Positions 11,121-22,894 of a stretch of DNA of 64,000 bases are shown piece by piece. Under the pieces are notes generated by a model. It was not told the DNA's origin. It saw nothing but the letters and a program-made list of their open reading frames with translations, and searched no databases. Each line of letters begins with the position of its first letter. Position 1 is the first letter of the stretch. Source of the stretch: Sabethes cyaneus (taxonomy: Eukaryota > Arthropoda > Insecta > Diptera > Culicidae); NCBI RefSeq assembly GCF_943734655.1, contig NC_071355.1:218861527-218925526 (forward strand). Direction: 5' to 3'. Made by a program: the position numbers and the translations under genes.

Positions 11121-11408
11121 ATGCTGCTTTTTCGCAACGGGATTCTCGAGTTTTATAATTTTTTGTTAAGCCTACTAGGAAATTTGTCGGTCAACCTACA
11201 TAAGCGGCCACAAAGCTACGACGGATGCTATATTCCTAAGGAGCTTATCAAACTTTTTGATAATAACGGACCGTTTAGAGCATTTCCCGCTAGCATCGAC
11301 GTTTTCAAGCTCGCCAAATACAACATATCGCTTCAATATTTATCCCTCATAAAACTGCCCAGGAGCAACTTCACAAAATTGATACCGGATTTGTTTCCCA
11401 CTATCTAG
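11121..11408 (+). other. 95-codon open frame, status unknown
   Basis: An ATG-initiated frame with ordinary amino acid composition (LLGNLSVNLHKRPQSYDG; ends KLIPDLFPTI) that is not made of simple repeats. I do not recognise a family. Chance or a transposon remnant is more likely than a gene. Confidence 0.15.
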
Positions 11409-11849
11409 ATGAATGGTTTCAAAGAAATTCTTTTCTTTTTTAGCGCAAAATGTTCCATTAATATGCTGTAACTTTAAATTTCTTCACGCATGAGGTTTTG
11501 AATTTAAACATATACAAACATTTATGCTTATTTAAAATAGAAGATGCCGAAACTTAGGTTGCTTCTAATACCTGCCTGCTTTATGTGACCTCTTGTGTTA
11601 GTCTGTATGAATCTAGGGCTTTGACGTAATGGCGAACATCATAGTTTGTTTATAAAGTGCTGTGATTATTTTCAACCAATTACGTGTGAAACTTTGCGTG
11701 CGCATTAGTTGTTTCGTATCAAAAGTGTACATAAAGTGATTTCAATCAGGATAAGTACATGTTGGATGTCATTGTATTAAGAGCGAGATGAAAAAACTCT
11801 CGGCTTCCATTGCGGATATCCTAAGCAACATTGCTACTCAGATAGCTAA

Positions 11850-12500
11850 CGTGTTGAAGATCGGAATAGAAGAATTGAATGTTTAAATGTAAATGGAACT
11901 ATAAATAGAAAGGTTGCCGATTTCGAAAATTTATTTCATGAAAAATTATTCCCGCGACAAACTACGTAGCGTTACGTCAAGTTGTAGAAGAAATACGACC
12001 ATTTATGGTAATTTGGTGAGAAACACATATTACAAATATGAATGCTTTTGACCAATATGTTATACCTGGACACAAAGTCGTTGCCTGTTTATCACATTCT
12101 AGACATACTGGCAGTAACTTAGGTGCTGGAAAAATTACTCGAAACGTAAGCTTACTGATCTTGTTGCGAGAAATTTAGATGAAAAAACGGCTGCTCTTAC
12201 TGACCTATTGAAAGCTTGTACTAATGCGTTGGTTCAACAAAAGAATGTTATAATTGAGAATTCGAACAGCTGGTACAATGGGAGTCTCTTGCATCTTAAA
12301 CGTAAAAGGGACAAATGGTACAAGAAGTTCCATAGAACTAATAGTAGCTACCATTGGTACAAGTATACGGGAATACGGAATATATATTCACAATCTCTGA
12401 TCAAGACACGGAGCGAATATTTACAGAGGAAAATTGACCACCATAAAAACAACAGCAAAGGTGTATTTCCATTTTCACAAAGACTTAGTGCTACGTAAAA
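11850..12500 (+). pseudogene. Jockey-like non-LTR retrotransposon endonuclease/linker remnant
   Basis: Pieces of an AP-endonuclease domain appear first: ECLNVNGTINRKVADFENLF (about 11870-11935, interrupted), ETHIT near 12015, MNAFDQYVIPGHKVVACLSH and SRHTGSN (12031-12120). After a deletion and frameshift comes a frame from about 12208 with SWYNGSLLHLKRKRDKWYKK and RTNSSYHWYKYTGIRN, the W/KRKRDKWY/RN linker typical between endonuclease and reverse transcriptase in Jockey/CR1/Loner-type elements. No RT motif follows before the composite unit that starts near 12556. It is inactive. Confidence 0.65.
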
Positions 12501-12555
12501 AGAGCATAAATAATAGTAGTTCCAAGTTGCTTTCTTGAGGAGCTCCGCAATTATT

Positions 12556-14146
12556 AATAAACTAGTTGAGCCCGAATCTTACGATCCGGAAAATATAAAT
12601 GCCTGTTCAGAATTGTGAAAACCGCGGGTATATTCCATTGGCCAGTGTTTGCGAAGATGTTTAATCTTTGTATTAGTTAATTGAGTTCTTATGTATAATA
12701 TAGCTCTAAGATGTTGTACATAAAAGAGTCATAGCCGGAAGCTGAAACAAATAGTTTTTATGGTCGTATTGGATTTTATTTAACTGAATAAAAACTTCTG
12801 GTTGTTTGCAACATTCATGTAGTCTGATTAGAGTAAAATGATGCTTAAAAAATTCTTGATCGTTTGCTAAAGTTAACTAATTTTTTAAAATTTTGCGACT
12901 TGGTCCGGTTAACTCCGACCATATGACTTGGCGACAAGCAATCGAGTTGAGCAGGCGAGTCGAGCAGTCCAATCAAGCAATCGAGTCAAGCAGTTGGGTA
13001 GAGCAGTCGAGTCGAATAGTCAAGTCGAGCAGTCAAATCGAGCAGTCTAGTCGAGCAGTTTAATCGAGCAGTTAAGTCGACTAGTCTAGTAGAGCAGTTG
13101 AATCGAGTAGTCCAGTCGCGTTGTTGAATCGAGTAGTCTAATCGAGCAGTTGAATCGAGCAATCGGGTTGAGCAGTTCAGTCGAGCAGCCGATTCGAATA
13201 GTCCAATCGAGTAGTTGAGTCAAGCAGTTCCTTCGAGCAGTCGAGTCGAGCAGTTGAGTCGAGTAGTCCAGTCGAGCAGTAGAATCAAGTAGTTGAATCG
13301 AGCAGTTGAGTCGAGCGCCGAATCTAACAGTTGAGTCGAGCAGATAAATCATGCTGTCCAGCCAAGCAGTTCAGTCGGGCAGTCGAAGCGAACAGTCCAG
13401 TCGAGCAGCTCAATCGTGCAGTTAAGTTGAGCAGTCGGGTCGAGTAGTAAGTCAAGCAAATGTGTCAAGCAGTCGAATCGAGTACGGACGTGCAAATTAA
13501 AAATGATTCAAATGTCATTCTCAACATGACGTCATTTGCTTATGCAGACAATTGTCATAAACATGATTTGTTTGTACTGATCTCGCGTGTTTAACTATTT
13601 CACATTGCGTATTTCCACCGATTTATGGTAGAAATCTGATCGGAGAATAAATGTTCGCTGCTTGCAACCGCCAACTGAATCAAACCACCACAATAATAAC
13701 AAAGAGCAGTGCTGCCAGTTCACACAAGTTCCAGCATATTTAGGGTTGCGAGTTGTTCAAATTAAAACCATCCCCGTTAGTTTGCGGGATCGTTCAAACG
13801 AACGGAGGTCCACTGTAGTTAAGTCGAGTAGTCCACTCGAGCAGTTAAATCGAGCTGTTCAGTCAAGTAGTCAAGTCGATCTGTTCAATCAAGCGGTTGA
13901 GTCGAGCAGTCGTATCGAACAGTTCAGTCGAGCAGTTCAGTTAAGCAGTCCAGTCGAGGAATCAAATCGACCAGTCCAATCGACCAGTCTAGTCGAGCAG
14001 TCTAGTCAATCAGTGAGGTGACTGAGAATACAACCCATTACTACGAAAGCATGACGTCCTGTCAGGGACCTGTTTTTAGTTACCGATAAGCCTCTTATGA
14101 CGTCCCTGGTTTTCGGTACAGACATAAGTCTCTAATATAAATAGAT
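12556..14146 (+). repeat. Composite minisatellite unit, copy 1
   Basis: The unit opens with AACTAGTTGAGCCCGAATC and a peptide-like stretch (KLVEPESYDPENIN), continues through a 13-bp minisatellite, and closes with CATGACGTCCTGTCAGG, GTTTTTAGTTACCGATAAG, TTTTCGGTACAGACATAAG and ATATAAATAGAT. The same borders and order recur at 22637-25162. The array is interrupted at about 13490-13815 by a block absent from copy 2. Class of the whole unit is unknown; the left flank resembles the 3' end of a retroelement only loosely. Confidence 0.7.
12930..13490. repeat. 13-bp minisatellite GTCGAGCAGTTGA
   Basis: Degenerate tandem copies of GTCGAGCAGTTGA and variants (CC for TG, AATC for GTCG), continuing at 13815-14015 after an inserted block. 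Because three units make 39 bp, long frames with a 13-residue period (DSTARLDYSTQLL) appear on the minus strand; these are not genes. Confidence 0.9.
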
Positions 14147-15840
14147 TGCATTACAGGGAGAGAGAGAGAGAAGTAAAAATAGGCAAACTAAAATCTGCAC
14201 AGAAAACAGGGTAGCGAAAAGAAGCAAAATGAGAGACAATTTAGAGAAAAATAAAAACGAAAGACAAGCGTGAACGGATATGAACAGGAAGGGAAAACAT
14301 AACAAGAGGAAGAACGGAACAGAAGAAAGCGAGAAATAGAAAGGTGGTAAAAAGGAAAAAAAAAACAAATAACAAAACTGAAAATGACAAAAAACGAAGA
14401 GGAAAAACGGAAAGACACGGAAAATCGAGATAGAAAAAGAAGAGAAAGAGGAAACAGCCGACAGAAAAGATGTAAAACGAGACATATAGAGGGAACGATA
14501 CTGAAGAAGAAAAAACGTAAAAAAATGGGAAAATGGAAGAAAAATGGGATAATGGGAGAGAACACGAGACACGAAAGAGAAAACAAGTTGAACCAAAAAC
14601 TAAAAGAATAGCGATAAAGATAACGAGGAAAATGGGAAAAAAGTCAATTCGAAGAAGGCATAAAAATGGGACAACAAACGGGAAAGTGGGAAAGAAAAAG
14701 AATAAAAATCAGTAATTTTCAAAAGAATTTAAAAAAAAGGTAAAACGAAGCGAAAAAGAAGAAAAACAGGTGATAAAGTTGAAAAATCGGGGAGTAAATG
14801 GAAGACAGGGAACCAAAAACCGAGTAAAAGTGACAAAAAAGAAGGAAAAATGGGGCATCACAAAGTGAAAAACAGAACATACGGGACGGAAAACGAGAAA
14901 GAAAGAAGGTAAAAAGAGTTAGAAGAGGACGAAACAAGGAAGCGAGAAGACGCAAAACGGGAAAGAAAACAAAAAAACAAGACAAAAACAGGCAGATAAG
15001 GAAAAAAAGTGAGAGCCGGCCTGGAAAAGAAAACAAAACGGAACAGAAAAACGCTCAAACGTATACATTTAATCCAATCCTAGTTTTAAGTAAAATTTCG
15101 TATCTTCGTATCGGACACGAAATTAGTATCCATGACCAATTTCAAGTCTAATTTTACATTCAGTTTTGAATCATATTTAAACTCTGAATTAAATTCCAGT
15201 TTATTGTCCAAATTGAATTCCAATTTCAGGTCTAATTTGAAATGTAATCGCATTTTAAGCATTTTTACTTAAAGTTTAAATGTAAAAACCAAATCTATTC
15301 TTGCTTTTCATATAGACGTTTTATTATTTCCTTGCAAAAACCTACGAAAAGAACGACAAAAATGAACGAATTTTTTTGCCGAGTTTCAGAACTTCAATAA
15401 TAATTTGCAATTTGGCCTAATTCCAGGTTTAACTAAAATTTCAAGTCCAATTTCAAATAAAAACTTTGATGCTATTTTAATTTATTTATTTGTCCAGATG
15501 CTGTTTTGATGCTGTCCGGTTTCATGTCTAATTCCAAGTAAAACTTTCAGTCAAAATTACTCCAAATTTCAATCTAACTTCAAGCCAAAATCAAGTTCAA
15601 TTTCTAGTTTAATTAAAGTAAAGCTTCAATTAGTCCAAATTCAAGTCTAATTTAATGCTTTATGTCAAGTCCGATTTCAAGTTCAATTTCAGCTCTAATT
15701 TCTAGTCCTATTTAAAACTTGGTTTTAAATCCATCTGCACCCAAGAATTTTCAACCGAAGTTTTCAACCTAATCTGCCGCTATTTTTGTGATAAGTAATA
15801 ACAGTTCCTCCTTTGCACGAATACTCGATTTGCCAAGCCA
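14147..15840. repeat. Repeat A, long copy
   Basis: 14147-15060 is purine-rich (GAAAAACGG, GAGAGA, GGAAAA) on the + strand; 15061-15760 is the AATTTCAAGTCC-type array, including ACCAAATCTATTCTTGCTTTT, which recurs at 21460. The end is CAACCTAATCTGCCGC and GTGATAAGTAATAACAG, also found in the related copy near 7080. Minus-strand frames (up to 154 codons) are rich in F, S, L and are composition artefacts. Confidence 0.7.
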
Positions 15841-16800
15841 AAACATTCTTCTCAAAGGTCAAGTGCCCCACCTTTTGTCTGGGCTTCAACGCTTACGAAC
15901 CTAACGCAAAAAACAGATCAAAAATCGGTTAAGAATGGAATCTAAGCCGGTGACTTCATGAAGTTAATTTTGGCATGATGTCCTATACAGAATTCCATGA
16001 AAAGCTACGTTTAAAAGTATATCTATGCTGTGTTTTTTTTCTTTTTGAAAAAATGTAGACCCATTTTTTTATTTGGTACTTAGCAAACCCCATTTTGAGT
16101 TAGGATGGTCGAATTTGTCAATTTTTTTCTTTTTCAAGTTCCAATATTTTTTTCACAACACGAAAAATTTTGAGCATCAGTCCAATTTTTTTCTGAAATG
16201 GTAATTAAAATACTTTTTATTTGGAACCAAATTCATTAATATCGAGTTGGTGGTTCAAGGGTTATGAATTTTTGAACAAAAAAAAATCGGAAAGCATAAC
16301 GATTTTTGTGGCTTTCCTAACTCAGAAAGCGTCAAATAAAAAATATAGGTCGAACATTTTTCAAAAAGAAACAAACAAACCAAACTTGAACTAAATCGGA
16401 GTGTTCCCAAAATTGGACATTTTTTGTCGGTTTCTGGTCTGGTAAAACCTGTTTTCAAAATTGCTTTTTCAAAATCTTGTTTCATAACAAATGACGGTTG
16501 AAAAACATCAAAAATCGTGGATTCCTTAAATTTCTAAAGAGAGCACCTCGGCTCAATTTGTATTTGTACAGTCAAAACTCAAGGAATTTTGCTTTTCGGG
16601 TAAATCAAAACTTATCAAAACAGCAAATTCCATCACAAAAAGAAACCAGGACAGAAAATTGCAGCACGCTATTTTTCGAATAGATTATTATTATCATATT
16701 TAACGTGGTTATCGACTATCTTTTAGACTCTTTTTATCTTTTTTCATCATGAGCCGATAAAACCTAAGTCTAAAAGATTATTATTATCAGTAACTGCTCG
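15841..16800. other. AT-rich unrecognised sequence
   Basis: Many T-runs and A-runs, no coding signature. Near 16690-16795 ATCTTTTAGACT is inverted as AGTCTAAAAGAT with GATTATTATTATCA on both sides, a weak hairpin that I cannot assign to an element. Confidence 0.4.
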
Positions 16801-19800
16801 CTTTGAGCAGTATTCACAATTTGGTGATACCAACTCAACAAGATATATTCACTAATGCAAAATACTGACGTGCAACTCTAATCACGCTGTATTTACTGGA
16901 TTATAGCAATAAAAGTTACCCATCAAAATTATGCCTACATTGTGTTTCATGTTTCGATTTCGATAAAACGTGCATCCCCTGGGCGGAAATGCCCATGTAA
17001 AATGTTGAAACAATGAATTTATGACTGCAAGCACAACGTGTTGCATCGGCATAGCAAGAGATGCTTAATTTGCTGTAACATATTTGTTGTTATTACCGGG
17101 CATGTGAATTGTACGGTTACTTTTCCGGACTCGAATTATATGTCTGTTTTTAGTAACACATATTAAATTTTTACAAAAGCATGTTTCAACCACAAATATG
17201 AATATAGCATTTAAAATGCTTCAATTTCTGCTTGGTAGGGAGAGTCTTTTAGCAGAAAATATTGCCGTTTATTAGTCGGTACGATTGGTGATATTTGTAG
17301 CAGATGTTGCCAAAATATACCTACCGATGATAAAAGTGGTCTTCGTTCATCGGCCGCTTTCCATGTTACTCATTGACGTTTATTGTACAGTTTCAGTACT
17401 GCATGTGGTAGGTGAGTGATTTGAAAAATCGGTATCAGATCGAGTAACCACACGAAGCGGCTGCTGAAGTTTTCAAATAGAACAATTATATTGCGCAACG
17501 TAGTTAATCAGAACAAACAATAAATAAAAACTTATAACGAAAATGTTGCCTAAATGCTGAACTCGTTTCCCCAGTCCGAATTATTGCAAGAATCATAAAA
17601 TATATTTTTTGGTTGCTAGTATTATATAAAAAATATTTGGAAATGTACCTGATAAAGATTGAACCCGGGATGCTCACAATTGAAATCCCAGAACTGTTGA
17701 ATGAAATTCACGTTGCATGATGTCCTGAAATGATTATAAGAAAGCCTGGTCATAAGTTTTGGAAGCACAACTTGCAGACTAATTTGCTTCCCATGCCTTA
17801 CGGGAATGTGACATGGACGCTGACGGAAGCAAATTGATGAATGCGAAAGAATGGTTAGAAAAATACAAACATTCCACAGTGCTCAATTTCTAAATAATCA
17901 AAGCTTCTCGCTCGTTAAAATTATTTTTATAATCTTAACGAGATAGTTAAACGTGACTTTCAGTTAATTCTACTATAATTCTAGTAAAACGCTTGAAAAT
18001 GATTGATAATTATTCGTATAATCGGTTTCTTGAAAGTTTGCCGAAGTAGTTCCAACAGCTAATCCGATTGTTGCATCACAGATTAGTCATCGATCCGGAA
18101 AACATGACATCATGGAAGCAAACCCGGTTGAATATGACGTTGGTATACCAGATGAAAGAGTTTCGAACAATGATCAGAGAATGCGTTGTTACGCATTGCA
18201 GCCAACATTGGCGCCGGATATAAAAAGAACCGAACCGGGTCAGATCACAGTGAATTGCATAGAAATAACATCCTGTTTGATGTGCTTAGATTAGATACGA
18301 ACAGTAGCTATCTGTAGCCACAGGACCATCATGCGTTTCCCGCAAGCCTGTGAACCAGTGTGGGTAGGTATTCGTCTCACGCCCGGTCGTCCCGTACCCG
18401 GGTTGAGCAACCTCTGCACTCGTCTACAATGGATAAAGGTAGAATCCATTAGTTTAGTATGCCTGAACGCTCGATTTTGCCTCTGGGTGGCTGCCAGCCA
18501 GACCGACCTCTGCCCCGTTCGATAATGCAATAAAATGCGCTACAACCAGCACGTTTTTGCCGACAGTTTCAAAAGTGTAGCAAAGAGAAATGTTTCCACC
18601 CACGTGACACCCCTTTCCGGTCGATTTCTGTGGGCCAGCAGTCAGTGCCGAAGGGGTGGCTGGGCTTTCTTCCAGCAATGCCATACAAATAGTTATACGA
18701 CGATGATTCCTTGTCTTGCATGCTTTCTCTTCACTGTGCTTATGTGTTGTGTATCTGCGGATCGTGGCCAAAGCTCTAGGGTAGGCAGCAGCCACTGTCA
18801 CAACACAACCGGAAGGATGGCAAGGATAAATAAACTTTTGCATGCGAATCTAGACGCTTTTATGTGTCGCAAGTCGCAAGTAAATATTTGTTGTCTGTTC
18901 GGTTCTGCCGTACCATTAGTTGGCTCCTTGCATACCGCTATTGCATTCCGACAGAGAAGGGTCTGTTCTCGCCACCTGTATTCCCCGCGCTTGTTAAGCT
19001 CGGAATGGGCCGTATCTGGGGTCCAAGGGTTGTGCAACCGCTGGAATGAAGCTGATAGTTGAAACTAAGACTAGATAAATGTTCGTGGGAATTGGTCGAG
19101 TTTTCGGAAGAACAAATCAAATTCATATGTAGGGCCATGGCTTCACTTATCAACATGCAGGCCAAGTGTTGCGATAACTTTTCTTCTAGGATTTGACTGC
19201 AGGTGACGATTTGCCTTCAGCCACGCCTGTAGCATGCCTAAGTGTTATGCAGATAGCTCGGAGTTAATTTGAGCCCATAATATGAGGAGAATGGAAAATG
19301 GAAATAATATTTAAAGGGTAGACAGGTTAGGATTTCACTTGTGTCGTCCCGGAGTACACCGCATCGGTGCTGGTTTTCAATGCGGTAAGATTTGTGCAAA
19401 ATCTTAAATGCTAGGAATGTGGGAAAATATTAAGGAACCATTTTTCTGCAACATTTAATTGCAGCACATTGTTTGTTCCCCAAACTACTGTTAAGCTTTC
19501 AAGAAATATTACTGGAAATTCAAATCTATTTGATCTACTGCAGAAAGAAATTATTGCTTGCTAAGCTTATTGCACGATGTACTGGTTTGGTAAGCAAAAG
19601 CCCAGAAGGTGCATCCTGTCTGTGGATATCTCATGCCGGAAACCATTCCTCGAGGAGATGTTTTCTACAGCCAAATAAGAAACAAAACGACAATGTGATT
19701 TTCCTTAAAAAGCCATGGTCGTCTCACAGTAGTGGACGGAAAATGGAGAGTCACATTCCACAGTTTCTTCCTTCGGTACCGATGGGCACAACAAGATGGG

Positions 19801-20280
19801 AAGCGATGCCACCACCCGACCGGCTGTCCTTTTGTGCTAGTTTATTGCGCATTGCAATGCACAACTGCGTCATGCTTTTCGGAAATGTATGTACATAAAC
19901 TGTAAGCTCGGTTTGTCTAGGTGCTTGCTTGCTTGCTAGTCAGGCTTCACTGTGACAGTGGAATGTCTCGGCCATTTGTATTAGCTAGATCTGTTTTCGA
20001 CTGTGTGTCCCATAAAAGTTAAAATATTGCTGGTAATTGAAACAGCTTCTGCGCGTTGGATGTTTCATTTTTCTTCGTTGTTTGCCGGAACTTCATAGAG
20101 CAAGTTATGTTAAATACGCCCTCCACGGAAGCTAGCTTTATTGCTCTAGTATTTGCAGAATAACACAATATCAGGTTATTGGAGTTTTCGTACATAGCTG
20201 TTTTCAGTAGAGAATGCAATCACGGATGATTTTTGGGATGCGATTTGAGGATTGAAGTAGTTTACTATTTTACTTTTTTT
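16801..20280. other. Unrecognised sequence, no gene supported
   Basis: About 3.5 kb without recognised repeats or protein families. The longest frame is 18535-19062 (+); from its internal ATG at 18703 the first 19 residues are hydrophobic (MIPCLACFLFTVLMCCVSA), like a signal peptide, and the rest is Cys-containing and unlike any family I know. Frames on the opposite strand are equally long, which argues for chance. Confidence 0.4.
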
Positions 20281-21450
20281 GCGATAAGTATAATTTTAAT
20301 TGCGTAAAAATAGTATCAGTTTCAAATTAAATTTCAAGTTCAGTAGACAATCGAATTTCCACTTTTTAGTTTCAATCTTAATTTAAGCATAATTTCATGT
20401 CCTTATTCGCTTTTAATTTCACACTCACCTTCAACACTAGTTTCAAGTCCAATTTTAAGATTAATTGTTTAAGCTCAAATTCAACTTCAATATCATGTCC
20501 ATTACCAAGTCTAATTTGAACCTTGATTTCAAGTCAAACTTCAAGTACAATTTCTAGTCCGACTTCAAGTTCAATTTCGAATTCAGTTTCAAATTCAATT
20601 TAAACCTAATGTATATTCATTTTCAATTTGACGTCCAATTTCAAGTTAAGAGATGGTAGAAAACTTCAATGCAAAGTTGGAAAATAATGTTCAGTCACTT
20701 GGAAATTATAAGAAATATTTTTTCTTGTTTGTCATTACAAATTGACAATCTTCCATTAATAAAATTTTACTGATAACAATCATTGTTGTTCATTAGTTAT
20801 GGCCGAAACACTCGGTTATTCTGAATACTTGCCTAAATTAAAAATTCATATCTCATGAATTTTACAGTTCGAGCAAACAGTTTCAGTTTTCAACAGAAAA
20901 AACGGAAAATAACACGGGAAAAAAGTAACAAAAACTGGACGGGACAGCAAAATAGGAAAAATGCAAAGGAGAAAACCGAGAAAACCTAACATAAAAAAGT
21001 AACAGTAAAAAGTAATATAATGGGAGGAAAAAGGAGACGTAAAATGTAGAAAGAAGTGCAAAAGAAGAAAACTGAAGACAAAAGGGAAAAACGAAACAAA
21101 AAATAGGAGCCTGAAGAGAACAAGTTGGTTAAGGAATACAAATTAAAGAGAGAAGAAAAAAGAAAAGGAGAAAAAGCAGAACAAAACGAAAAAACGGGAT
21201 GGAAAACGAGGATAAAACAAATAGAAAATACGGGATCAAGCAAATTCAGAAATGAGAACACAAAAAGAGGAAAATGGAGAGAAAATATGAAAAGGGGTTA
21301 AACAGAAAGCATAACGTGATAGAAAAGAAGCAAAATCGGGATATGATAAGAAGGAAAACAGACAAACTAAAGCAAAAACAAGATAAGAGTCATGTTATCT
21401 GTTTAACGGGACAGAAAACAAAGCACAAGACAGGAAAAGAAGAAAGTTTA
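20281..21450. repeat. Repeat A, copy 3
   Basis: 20281-20650 is the AATTTCAAGTCC-type array and 20860-21450 the purine-rich GAAAACGG tract, here in the opposite order to 14147-15840, followed by ACCAAATCCATTCTTGCTTTT shared with 15285. Frames through it are low-complexity. Confidence 0.65.
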
Positions 21451-21764
21451 AATGTGAAAACCAAATCCATTCTTGCTTTTTATATTCACGTTATTATTTT
21501 CCATGCAAAAACCTACAAAAAGAACGTTGAAAATAAAAGCAAAATTGGTTGCCGATTTTCGGAAATTACATTTTTTGAATTTCCATTTCTGTCCCGTGCT
21601 AGAAGCGCTAACTTTAATTGTTTATTCATTTTTTCCAGTTCTGTAGCCAATTTCAAAGGGGGTGGGGAGGGAGGTATTGAAAAAAACTTTACAAAATATT
21701 TGCAATGGCCTTATTTGTATGAAAACAAAAAATACGGCAAGTGTGCGTGAAGAATCTTCCACTT

Positions 21765-21960
21765 ATTGGGACAAGGAAATTTTGTTACTTTTGCGGAGCA
21801 CTTCCCCAACACAGACGAGTAAGGTTTTGTCACTTTTTCTGACGTACTTCTCACAATAAATAAACAGTCAATAAATTAATCTAGGTTTAATCGTCGTACA
21901 GAATCTTCGACATGTTGGTACGAGAAGATTTTGTTACTGTTTTTCTAAAATGAGTAATTG
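21765..21960 (+). repeat. Repeat C, partial copy
   Basis: Contains the ~85-bp sub-repeat words of repeat C: GCACTTCCCCAACACAGACG, TTTTGTCACTTTTTCTGACG, GGTTTAATCGTCGTA and GAATCTTCGACATGTTGG, as in 2340-2640 and 26800-27110. Confidence 0.55.
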
Positions 21961-21966
21961 AAATCA

Positions 21967-22004
21967 CTCTATATAGTACAAATCATGATTTGTACTATAT
22001 AGAG
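21967..22004. repeat. Perfect 38-bp palindrome without spacer
   Basis: CTCTATATAGTACAAATCA is followed directly by its exact reverse complement, giving a 19-bp-arm palindrome with no loop. Confidence 0.95.
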
Positions 22005-22436
22005 ATGTTGCATTCAACTGTCGTCCTTGCCTGTGATGCAAGACGGTCACGAAAAAAAAAGGTTTGGAAAATTTTACGTTAATGTTCATTATATACTGGT
22101 TGAAAAAGAAAATTATAATAAAAACCACACCATTAATACAACTATTATATCCAAGCCATCAAAATGCATTTATAATTGGCAGAGCTACCCGAGCAGGAGC
22201 GAAGAGCAAAATTATATAAAAACAATATCAAACTGTGTTATAATGCTCTATTTTATTGAATAGATATGAAGATACATTGAAAATACATTTTGTTATTGAG
22301 TAGATATTTTAAACAGTGGCTGTAAGATGAGTTTAATAACTGATTTTGTTATCATATCTTATATGTAGTAACCTTAAAATGACATTCGATATATTTCATA
22401 AATTTTTTTTATTTATTAAAGAGATTTTAGATTATA

Positions 22437-22628
22437 GGGGAATGTCGTCGTGGTTGGGCCATCTTTTGCCACAAATCTCATTTCAAAAGAAACTTTGGAA
22501 ATTTAACAAAGGTATAAATACAAAGGTCTAAATACGAACTATTAATAAGACCTTTGTTAAACTTCCAAAGTTTCTTTTGTAATGAGATTTGTGGACCAAA
22601 AGATGGCCCAACCTCGGCGACATTCCTC
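22437..22628. mobile_element. TA-flanked foldback MITE
   Basis: 192 bp with inverted ends GGGGAATGTCG and CGACATTCCTC, TA on both sides (22435-22436, 22629-22630), and arms of about 85 bp sharing TTGGGCCATCTTTTG, CACAAATCTCATT and AAAGAAACTTTGGAA. TA duplication suggests Tc1/mariner mobilisation. It lies just left of composite unit copy 2. Confidence 0.75.
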
Positions 22629-22894
22629 TAAATATATGATAAAACTAGTTGAGCCCGAATCTTACGATCCGGAAAATATAAATGTCTGTTCAGAATTCAG
22701 AAAACTGCGAATACATTCCATTGGCGAGAGTTTGCGAAGATGTTTAATCTTTATATTAGTTCTTTGATTTCTTATATTGCATAATATAGCTCTAAGATGT
22801 TGTACATAAAAGTCATTAAAGTGTCATTAACTCATTTTTTCAAATTTTACGACTTGGTTCGGTCTGATTTAACACCGACCATATGATATCGCGA

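Noticed and set aside
14132..15058. F/S/L-rich frames that look like membrane proteins (also at 116-376, 25740-26207, 45594-46259)
   Set aside because: They are minus-strand translations of purine-rich tracts; no family motif, and overlapping frames look alike.
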